Assembly: GCA_018398815.1 (NCBI GenBank)
Contig: CM031601.1
Location: 13,581,074 to 13,645,073, forward strand
Source of the DNA: Conus ventricosus
Taxonomy: Eukaryota > Mollusca > Gastropoda > Neogastropoda > Conidae
Length of the DNA: 64,000 nt
Direction: 5' to 3'
In this document: positions 56,491 through 64,000 of the stretch, piece after piece
How the letters are laid out: each line of letters starts with the position of its first letter
Position numbering within the stretch: the stretch's first letter is position 1
The notes under the pieces: generated by a model
What the model was told of the DNA's origin: nothing
The model's input: the letters and a program-made list of their open reading frames with translations, nothing else
The model's database searches: none
Position numbers and translations under genes: made by a program

Positions 56491-57436
56491 ATCACCTTAT
56501 CATCATGGCTGGATTACATGTGTAAGGTAATTATTCACTTCTTTTTTTTTTTTCAACTGTACGGCTAAATTTGCCCCTTAAAAATTAAAAAATCCCTTTT
56601 AGAAACCCTTGAAAAACCCTTGAATTTTTTTCCTGTGTGGAAGTGGGAACCCTGTAAAGTGAGAAAAGACTGCCTTCAACATCGTAAGTTGGGGGCCGTA
56701 ACATCGTAGGTCTGCTACACTTCGGACCGAACCCATCCCTTTTCAAGTTTGAACAGTAACAAAGCGAGTAGGGCAGCCTCCTAACAATATACGTCGGTCA
56801 CTTTTGTCGTCTGCTGAGGCTGACTGACTAAGCTTAACGCTAGGCCACAGCATCGTTTTCAGTTGACCGAATTTTCCTACTTTGAGCCATGTGATGTCAC
56901 GATGACGCTTTTCATTTTCCGGGCAGGAGAGAGGCATTTCCGCGAAGCCTTTGTTTCCAACATGTCTCTCGAAGCGTGGTTAACGAAATTATCGTCGCAA
57001 AAGCGAAAAAGCGTAGCAGAGGAGCAAGATCGAGAACGGATACAATTTTTGATGTTTATTTTGTTGTTTTTATTGTGACAATGTGTCTGTGACAATTGCA
57101 GTGCGTGTGCAGGGATGCAATTTTTTAATGTATATTTTGTTGTTTTTATTGTGGTGTGGGACCCTTAACCCAATGCCTACCAGATCGACCGAAATCGACC
57201 GCGAAATTTCCTCTTTCTGAATACCGGATCGACCGAGATCGACCGCCGAATACTAGGTCACCGACTTTCACTTTCACTATCGCATATCCCAGAATGCAAT
57301 TGCGATATAAGCGTCTTCCGGTAGGGCCGTTTCCGGACGCCATTTTGGGCTTTGTTGCAAGAAGATTGGTCGAGTAGTTTTGCTGCTGTGATTTTTCAAA
57401 CTTCAGGCTTTTTTTTCGTGAAAAATTTCTGCAAAA

Positions 57437-58335
57437 ATGGCGGATCAAGATATCATGCAACTTCTAGAATCCGTTTTTGGATATGATAGTGATGAAGAGA
57501 GTGTTTTTGAAGGCTTCACTCTTGAAGAAATTTCAAAGCAAGAAGAGTCCGACGTCGATCTTGACCTAGTTATCAACAATGATCGTCTGCTCAGTGATTT
57601 TGAGTCTGAAATTGATAGTGAATCGGGCGATGATGACGGTGATGTCGAATTGCCTATCGCTGCTGGGCCCAGCGCCAAAAAACGGAAAATTTGGAAAACA
57701 AAGGCTGCTAGAGATTCAGTTACTGTTAACTGGAGTGATAGACTGCAAGAGGTAAGGCCCAAAAAAACTTTTGCTCGTTTTGACAGCCAGGAAACCGAAT
57801 CGGACGATGACCAAATTTTGCAGTCGGTTGGCGTGTCCCATGATTTGCCTGTGGGTGCGTCACCTTTTGATTTTTTTAGTCTTGATACCAGACGAATTTT
57901 GGCAAATGTTGAGCACAGAAACAAATTTATATGCTGCACAAAAGCAAGAAGAAAAAGGTGTAGATAAACTCTGGCAGCCTACCACTCCTGATGAAATGAA
58001 ATTATTCATCTATGTTCAGTTTATGTTTGGGATCCATCGCGTACCAGAAATCAGCAACTACTGGTCCACAGATCCTTTGTTATGTGTTGCTCAGGTTGCT
58101 GATGTCATTAGTAGAAATAGATTTAACAAATTAAATCAGTACTTTCATTTGAATGACAGCAGTAAAGCTATTCCCAAAGGTCAGCCTGGCTATGACCCCT
58201 TGCACAAAGTGCGTCCACTCCTGGACATGGTGCCTAATAACAGCCGAGCCCACTACTACCCTGGCCAGGACATCTCCATTGATGAGGCCATGATAAAGTT
58301 CAATGGCAGACTGAGCTTCAAGCAGTATATCAAAG
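57437..58335 (+). CDS. piggyBac transposase, exon 1 (one frameshift)
   Basis: An ATG (AAAATGGCGG) starts MADQDIMQLLESVFGYDSDE, an acidic N-terminus with a basic patch (AKKRKIWKTK). The DDE_Tnp_1_7 domain begins near residue 135. The frame must move by one base at the T7 run at about 57868-57876 (SPFDFF to LIPDEFWQML). After that it reads TTPDEMKLFIYVQFMFGIHR, FNKLNQYFHLND and ISIDEAMIKFNGRLSFKQYI, where the D of IDE is the first catalytic aspartate (about residue 280). The donor CAAAG|GTAAGG at 58336 leaves phase 1. The shift could be a sequencing error in a homopolymer or a real mutation. Confidence 0.9.
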
Positions 58336-58669
58336 GTAAGGGGTTTTTATTAGTAGTATTTTTATTACTATTATTTTATGAATAATGTGAGACAATGAAA
58401 GCATACACGAAAAATGGTCGTAAAATTTTTTTTATTGATCCCATGAAACAATTTTCATTGTAACAGTAAAATATATATTTGGATTGCTCTCTCCCTCTCA
58501 GTTACACACACACACACCACACACCACACACAGACACACACGCACACACTTTTATCTGTCTCTCGCTCACTTTTCACACAAACATTTCCATACACAAACC
58601 ACTTGCATACACACACATACTCGCACATGAAAACTGAATACACATTTTTTGTTGTGTTTATTTGTACAG
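58336..58669 (+). other. Intron of the piggyBac transposase gene
   Basis: 334 bp, GTAAGG ... TTTGTACAG, phase 1. It contains a (CA)n tract at 58504-58550. Splicing gives KQYIKGKPNPWGIKVW, which fits the piggyBac family without a gap. Confidence 0.9.
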
Positions 58670-59628
58670 GAAAACCAAACCCATGGGGGATCAAGGTCTG
58701 GTGTGCTGCAGACCCACGCACAGGATTCATGCTGGAGTTCAACGTCTACCAGGGTCGGGTTCTGGAGCCGATGCCGCACGGACTTGGATACAATGTTGTC
58801 ATGAAGTTGGGTGACCGATTCCTCAAGAAGGGACATCACCTTTACTTCGACAACTATTTCTCGTCCGTGCAACTTGCCCAGGACCTGGAGAAGGAAGACA
58901 CCTACATGACGTCGACCATCCGCATGAATCGCAAAGGGTGGCCGAAAACACTGAACGCTGCTTTCGCCAAGAAGATGAAGGTGGGCGATGTCCACTTTCG
59001 TCAAGATGGAAACCTGGTGGCTACTTTGTGGAAAGACAAGAGAGTAGTCTCTGTTCTTTCCACTAATGCCCAGCCTGAAATGGGATCTCAAGAAAGAAGG
59101 GCGCCAGGTGGAAAGAAGAAAGTCAGCGTTCCAGTGCCGGTGATCGCCTACAACCACAGCATGGGGGGCGTGGATTTAGCAGACCAGCTTGCCTCGTACT
59201 ACACAGTCGGTCGTCCCTCTGTCAAGTGGTGGAGATACCTATGCTGGTGGTTGCTGCAGACTGCCATGATCAACGCCTTCATCATCTGGAAGAACAGCAA
59301 TCTGCCAGCCACAAAGAAAGGTCTTCGCCACTTGAGCTTCCGACTGGAGGTGCTGCGTGGCCTGAGTAAGGGCAACTCCGTACGCCAGAAATCCGCTCCC
59401 CAGGCTGTGGCACAGGCAGGTGTCACAGCATCAGACCCTCTCTCCCATGGACCTGTCCGTCTTCCAGGCCTAAAAAAGAATTGCCTGGTTTGCCAGAAGG
59501 CGAAGAGGAAGACGGACAAGGGATATAGCATCACCACAGTGTGGGGATGTGTCATTTGTTCTGTACATTTATGTAAAGGCACATGTTTTGCTGAGTTTCA
59601 TCAGCACCTGAAATCTACCTGTCACTAG
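58670..59628 (+). CDS. piggyBac transposase, exon 2 with C-terminal zinc finger
   Basis: 319 intact codons ending in TAG at 59626-59628. KPNPWGIKVWCAADPRTG starts the second part of the catalytic domain. GHHLYFDNYFSSVQLAQDL carries the second catalytic aspartate and YNHSMGGVDLADQLASYY the third. FIIWKNS and a basic linker follow. The C-terminal zinc-binding tail has NCLVCQKAKRK, then WGCVICSVHLCKGTC and FHQHLKSTCH, the cross-brace type zinc finger that binds the terminal repeats in piggyBac. The total protein is about 620 residues, within the family's normal range. Confidence 0.95.
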
Positions 59629-60159
59629 TGTCAGCAATCATATGTTCATTTTGTTTTTTTTCCCTCAGCACTTACTAGACCAATCTTCTTTATGTGACGC
59701 TTTCAGTTTTACAACACTGTTGAATTTTTTTTTTCTTCACCACAAAAGTTACCTATTCAATGTGCAGAAAACACAGATTGACTTTAAAATTTTGTTCCAG
59801 AAGGTTTCAGTACTATGTCTGGACATGGAAAATCACTATGTGCTCCTAATCCATGACATTCTGTGGTTCCAGTGAATTCAGGAAATATTCTTACAGCGCC
59901 AAGAACTCTTGACGTAAAATTAGTCTGATCGTTTTTTCTTTTTCTTCGTATACCAGTTCACTACATATGGAAAAAAATGGCTGTTTTGGATGGAGTGATG
60001 TCTTTGGCATTTTTTCATCAAATTTTTGTAATTGGTGAGTAAAAATGAAATTTTTTATTGAGGTTTACTTGTGGTGGGTGTGCATGTGTTGCGGAGTTAC
60101 TTCCCTTGCCATGGTATTCTCATAGGCATATAGCACAAAGTCATGTGGTAGGCAGAGGG
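59629..60159 (+). other. 3' non-coding end of the piggyBac element
   Basis: Homologous to 3500-4071 of the deleted copy (shared: GTGCTCCTAATCCATGA, TTTTGGATGGAGTGATGTCT, GCATATAGCACAAAGTCATG). It probably includes the right subterminal binding sites. Confidence 0.85.
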
Positions 60160-60372
60160 TTAATGTTAGCCTGGGACTCCTTAAAAATCTGATGAAGGGG
60201 TCCCTGGGACCGGAAAGATTTTCACCCCAGCAGAAGCCCTGATGATAATCAACAGGTGTTGAATGAAATTTAAACTGAGGCTGGCAATGTATCCATGATT
60301 TTTGCATGCATTGTCATATTTGGTCTTTGTGGTATGTAGATACTGCAGTGTCTAATTTTTTTCATTATGTAG

Positions 60373-60558
60373 GTACTGCAGTGTCTCAAAGTCAGACATC
60401 TGTTGCGCCACAAGCTCCAAATCCAAATCAGCCACCAAATTCCGAGTCGGTCAGACGTGCCTATGATGCCTTGGGCCTCAGGCAGCCTCAAAACATGAAC
60501 AGTACCATGCCCGGAACGGGACCTGTTGCCACATCTCAGGCTGGTCAGCAGCCTCCTG
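60373..60558 (+). CDS. CREBBP: CBP/p300 exon: linker after TAZ1
   Basis: The acceptor TTATGTAG|GTACTG joins in phase 1. It reads TAVSQSQTSVAPQAPNPNQP, then PNSESVRRAYDALGLRQPQN and a Gly/Gln/Pro-rich end. The SVRRAYDALGL motif is well conserved in CBP/p300 between TAZ1 and KIX. It ends CCTCCTG|GTAAGC in phase 1. Confidence 0.94.
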
Positions 60559-61437
60559 GTAAGCTTAATTTATGTGGGGTGATGGCTCCTTGTGAGCTGA
60601 TAATGGGTTCCTTGTGAGCTGATCATATGTTTGGGTCTGGTTGTGTGTGTATGGGGGGGGTCAGAGGGAATTAATGTCAGTCAGGTTATGGAAGATGTAG
60701 TTGCCTCAAAGATCAAAGCCCATGTGACCGTAACAGTACCACAGACCTGTCTACCCTACGATTTTGTAGCATATTTTATGAAATTTGAATGGAAACTATG
60801 ATAATATGCCGAGTTCGACAAAAATACGAAAATTGGCTGCAAAACAAAGCGAGTTATTGTCCCAAGTTCCAGTTTGCGTGTACTCGCTTACACCATGGTC
60901 GGCCATTTTTCATATTGAGCAACTGACACAGATATACACTAAGAGAATGCCGACACCAGCGAAATTATGGTTTATGAGAGTGAAGAGCCAGATGTTTCTC
61001 TTTCTGCCCTGCAGCTATAAGTTTTCTTTTTCTACATTCAGGGTTTTTGTGGTTGTTTTTTTGCTGTAATTTTATGAGCAGCTGCAGGAATGAAAGAGAT
61101 TGGCTTTCTTCCATAAGATGTAAATGCTTTGAGTTTCGTTTGTACTGTTTTGACTAAGAAGTGAATATGTGGAGCTTGTGAAATGCAGCACACATATATC
61201 AGTAACTGAAAACTGTTAACTTCAGGAACAAATATGATTACAAATGCACAGGTGCCCAAATGAAAGAAAATGATATATAGGATGGCTCTCTTCCATGGAA
61301 AAAAGAAAGGAAAACGAGAGTAGTGTAAGAAAAGAAAATTGCACATGAATTGAACATGGTAGTATAAGCATCTGTTCATGTGTTTGTGTGTGTGATTGAA
61401 TAGAAATTTTAAAAAAAATGAACTGTTTGTTTCTTAG

Positions 61438-61675
61438 GGTCTACAGCTGCTGCTTCAAGTCAGATGCCTGCTGCTTCCCCAGCCAACAGTGCAAACAGTG
61501 TTCAGCAGATGATGCCCCCCAACATGGCCTCCAACTCCCCTGTAAATTCTCAGCTTGTCAACCAAAACCACTTGAGTCAACAGACTGGCAACCAGGAGAC
61601 TGTCCAACCAGCCACACATAAAGATTGGCACAGCCTGGTAACCCAGGACCTCCGCAACCACTTGGTCCACAAGCT
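61438..61675 (+). CDS. CREBBP: CBP/p300 exon: linker and start of KIX domain
   Basis: The acceptor TTTCTTAG|GGTCT joins in phase 1. A Ser/Ala/Asn/Gln-rich linker leads to KDWHSLVTQDLRNHLVHKL, helix 1 of KIX (KIX binds phospho-CREB and Myb). The donor AAGCT|GTAAGT leaves phase 2. The next KIX exon was looked for and is not within the last 2.3 kb, so this intron runs out of the window. Confidence 0.96.
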
Positions 61676-61967
61676 GTAAGTGGGTTAATCAAGCATGTAT
61701 TTGTGTGTCTTACAGGATGCATGTCTATTCACATTATTATGGTGAACCTTGTCCAGCTGAGGATGTCTTTTCTAAAGGATTTTAGTGTTCAGAAAGAGTT
61801 GAAAGTGATGTTTTATTCAAGGTGATACGTGAGTAAACCTGATATTTCAGTGTGTTGATGTATCTGCCATTTGGGAGTCAAGTGGAATAATTTTGAAGTG
61901 GAACAGAGGAGGGGACACTTCTAGGGAAGAGGGTGCTTTTGGATGGCTGGTTAGGGTATTTTTAAAG
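61676..61967. other. Start of the next CBP intron
   Basis: Begins GTAAGT. No other feature. Confidence 0.7.
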
Positions 61968-62681
61968 CAGACATGCGTACCGTCACGGAATAGCCGTATA
62001 TGTTACGGAAAAACATCAAAATCGAGGTTTGTTACGGTCAGGGAACTGGTGTTCGGGGGGGGGGGGGGGGGGGGGGGGGGGAACTAAAACGAAATCAAAC
62101 AAGTGGACAATTTTTCACAGAGGGACAAACCGGATAATGGTTAGGACGCTTGAATTGAAGTGCTGTGCGCATGCTCACACGGCCATATCCATCGACAAAA
62201 CATACTGAACGGAGACGAGGTTCAGAAAAAGCGTATTCGACCATCAAACATGGTTAGCATCAAGACTGCGAGATAGATGATGAAGATACTCAAAATGGAC
62301 CCTAGCGGTAGCTGCGAAAAAAACAAGATCGCCGTTGGCAAACCTTTCGTAAACAGTGCAGTGAGAGGTGGTCATGTTTACAAGAAGGACGGAAAGGGGA
62401 AAACTTCTGCTGGTGCACGGTTTGCCAGTGCGAGTTCTCCATCAGGTATGGCGGCCTAGATGACTGTCGTCGACATGTCAAATCGAAAAAAAAACAATGA
62501 CTTTGTTAAGGTGTTTGTGTGTGTGACTTGTGTGTTAATATGTATGTGTGAACCTACACACACGCGGTTGTGTCCACAAAAGGAAGGTTGAGTGTTCTTG
62601 AAAATTTTTGAAATTTTCCATTTGTTCCCGATTTCTATAACGTCTGTTCCTGATAGTAAGATTTTGGGGTAAGCAAGTCTG
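61968..62681 (+). mobile_element. hAT element, second copy of the 41410-42540 family
   Basis: The ends are CAGACATGCGTACC and the inverse of GGTAAGCAAGTCTG. Its sequence follows 41410-42540 closely on both sides. It has a poly-G run (62055-62081) and a deletion after the BED finger (about 62500). The 8-bp flanks (TTTTAAAG and TTAGAGGT) no longer match clearly. The finger frame is broken. Confidence 0.88.
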
Positions 62682-63252
62682 TTAGAGGTTTGTCTGACAT
62701 GCATTACTCCTTAATTATGATTACTGAATAATGTATCTGATTGCACGAGATGAAAAACTGGAGTAAAGTGTATTATCTGTTTTATTGCATGAGCATAGAA
62801 AAGAAAAGTAATGCATATTACTGGTTTTATTCGGGGGTTGTGAATATAACATCAGTTTGCATTTAGGGTCAGAAAGAAAGAGAGAAAAATACTACAGCAA
62901 ATCCTGATTGATTCACAAAACTCAGTATGTCTGAAATCAGTCAGGTTCTCACTGTGTTAGCTGGCAGTTGTTGCTGCCTGTGATGTAAAATCATTACAAG
63001 GATTTATACATCAGTAATATTCTGGATTTTGGTGTTTGCTTGGCTTCATAGTGTGACGCTTTAAGTGCCACACTTGGCCATACAATGAACTGCCAAAAAT
63101 GACAGAAAATGGCCATATTTCTACAAAACATTATTTCTGTATGACGTATCAACAGAGGTTCATGAAATTTTTGGATAAAATTAAAAAATAGTGGTTATGG
63201 TTAGTGGGGATAAGGCATTTGTTTGGACAGGCAAGCAAGTCATAGAACTGCT
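62682..63252. other. CBP intron sequence without recognised feature
   Basis: AT-rich sequence. No exon or transposon end was recognised. Confidence 0.5.
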
Positions 63253-63256
63253 TTAA

Positions 63257-64000
63257 CCCTCTTGTACTCAGTTTCTCTGACTGCAAACTTCCCCTAAATT
63301 TCAGATTCTTTTACAGGTTTCAGCCTGAAAATGGGTATGTGTGATTATTAACTTATGGGGAATGTATGTGAACCTCTAGGAGAAAGAAAATTGGCAGACA
63401 GTTTCATAAGAGCATGCACTTCACTTTGAACTATATTTTTTCTGTCTTAGAGATACAGGTCGTGTCGCTGTCACCAAATTGTCACCAGACACGTGACACT
63501 TTATGATGACAATCAAATTTACAACATGCAAGCATGCGCAATCACCATGCTGATGCAAGTTGTTAGTGTAAGATGAAGTCTGAGGCCCTCTGACGTGATC
63601 CATCTGCTGCCTGGCAGTACAGGTCCGGCTGGTTCAATCAATGTCATACAAAACTTGTCACATGTCACACACACGACTATAAAAGGTCAGGTGTGCCCTT
63701 TGCAGCTTGTTTTTGTCTTGCATACCTGTTTGTTTCATCGGTAGCAGTCTTAAAAAACAAAGAGGAACAAATAAAACGAAAAAAAACAAGTGGTGTAGCA
63801 ATGTCAGGTAACGAGTGAGCCGGCCCAGTGGGTTCCTGAAACTGACGCACCCCTGCCGTGCCATGTGTCGCGGGCCGCCATTTTGTCTGAAGCGCTGCCA
63901 GTCGAACATTGTATTCCAGGTCGCTTTGCACTTCACCGTCTTCTTCAACACCACTACCTACTTCTTTATCACTTTCATTCTCCATCTTTCTTTCAAACAT
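63257..64000 (-). mobile_element. piggyBac element, family 2, second copy (runs out of window)
   Basis: TTAA lies at 63253-63256, followed by CCCTCTTGTACTCAG, the right-end repeat of 53951-55441. The inner sequence matches that copy's 3' region in reverse. The minus-strand coding part at 63677-64000 matches its N-terminal frame, and an internal deletion joins the two. The left end of the element lies beyond 64000. Confidence 0.9.
63677..64000 (-). pseudogene. piggyBac transposase N-terminal part, family 2 (partial)
   Basis: The minus-strand frame is open to the window edge. An acidic start is followed by VRLAALQTKWRPATH, FQEPTGPAHSLPDIATPL and TATDETNRYARQKQAAKGTP, closely parallel to 54390-54640. 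It ends at a deletion soon after that block, slightly earlier than in the other copy. Confidence 0.8.

Larger units (their letters stand above)
52948..56654 (+). mobile_element. hAT-like element (5-bp target) with nested piggyBac and microsatellite
   Basis: The ends CAGGGTTCGTACGCC and the inverse of GTGGGAACCCTG are flanked by TAAAG (52943-52947 and 56655-56659). CCCTTGAAAA.CCC motifs repeat inside both ends (52963-53050 and 56570-56630). It encodes a transposase N-terminal half (53296-53808). It was later hit by a piggyBac element (53951-55441) and a 5'-truncated LINE (56424-56490), and it carries a large (CA)n complex. Confidence 0.85.
57169..60159 (+). mobile_element. Near-intact piggyBac element, family 1
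   Basis: TTAA lies at 57165-57168 and 60160-60163. The left end is CCCAATGCCTACCAGATCGACC and the right end, inverted, is CCCTCTGCCTACCACATGAC. The ends share the TGCCTACC core. The direct repeat ATCGACCGA.ATCGACCGC occurs twice in the left subterminal region (57183-57202 and 57226-57245). It is 2991 bp long and encodes a complete transposase in two exons apart from one frameshift. The deleted copy at 2587-4071 shows the family has moved. Confidence 0.95.
52825..60241. mobile_element. Outer hAT-like element (5-bp target), nested
   Basis: The ends are CAGGGCTTCTG and its exact inverse CAGAAGCCCTG, flanked by ATGAT (52820-52824 and 60242-60246). Its own sequence is only about 0.7 kb: 52825-52942, 56660-57164 and 60164-60241. 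It includes GCGTAC/ACGCA motifs and a short frame at 56962-57078 (MSLEAWLTKLSSQKRKS). The rest is a nested hAT (52948-56654) and a nested piggyBac element (57169-60159). Confidence 0.82.

Overview
The window is eukaryotic nuclear DNA. It has spliced genes with GT-AG introns, long (CA)n/(GT)n microsatellites, many DNA transposons and a non-LTR retrotransposon. The one clear host gene is a CREB-binding protein/p300 (CBP) histone acetyltransferase gene on the + strand. The gene style, the TTAGGG-type repeat and the transposon mix suggest a lophotrochozoan, most likely a mollusc (possibly a gastropod). This is inference; no species can be named from the sequence alone.

Host gene: five CBP exons are seen at 24267-24975 (N-terminal region), 34065-34344 and 50880-50990 (together the TAZ1 zinc domain, all 12 ligands present), 60373-60558 (linker) and 61438-61675 (linker plus the first helix of KIX). 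Splice phases agree at every junction. The gene continues past position 64000 and its first coding exon is not seen. One apparent 1-bp frameshift lies in the first exon, near 24612-24618. The region from 24 to 64 kb is therefore CBP exons plus introns filled with transposons.

Mobile elements: at least nine piggyBac-type elements of about six families have TTAA targets at 657-2567, 2587-4071, 18150-18816, 18821-19506, 36687-37716, 37729-46284, 45024-45743, 53951-55441, 57169-60159 and 63257-end. Only 57169-60159 keeps a nearly complete transposase, with the DDD triad, one intron, a C-terminal zinc finger and one homopolymer frameshift. The others are internally deleted. hAT-like elements with 5-, 6- or 8-bp target duplications are equally common: 4463-5197, 8399-9779, 10596-11303, 16220-17802, 25930-27152, 27409-33821, 41410-42540, 47266-48911, 49522-50611, 51491-52253, 52825-60241, 52948-56654 and 61968-62681. 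Most encode only an N-terminal BED-like zinc-finger exon. Six of them carry a GC-rich multi-hairpin block ending 31-41 bp from the right terminus.

Nesting: a full-length APE/RT/RNase H LINE (38373-46245, 10-bp target duplication) sits in a piggyBac element. The LINE was itself hit by a hAT element (8-bp duplication) and by another piggyBac element (TTAA) inside its RNase H-to-C-terminus coding region. A second nest at 52825-60241 is one short hAT element containing another hAT (itself holding a piggyBac element and a large microsatellite) and the near-intact piggyBac element.

The region from 1 to 24 kb has no confident host exon. It holds transposons, a diverged ~365-bp long-period tandem repeat (7.1-10.5 kb), a 388-bp tandem pair (11.7-12.35 kb), an inverted family of CACAAAGTGTC-box repeats and several dispersed duplications. 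The most unusual single object is a 156-bp insertion at 32165-32320 with terminal inverted repeats and an 8-bp target duplication that carries a TTAGGG array. Poly-G tracts at 35.76-36.6 kb look like assembly or sequencing trouble.
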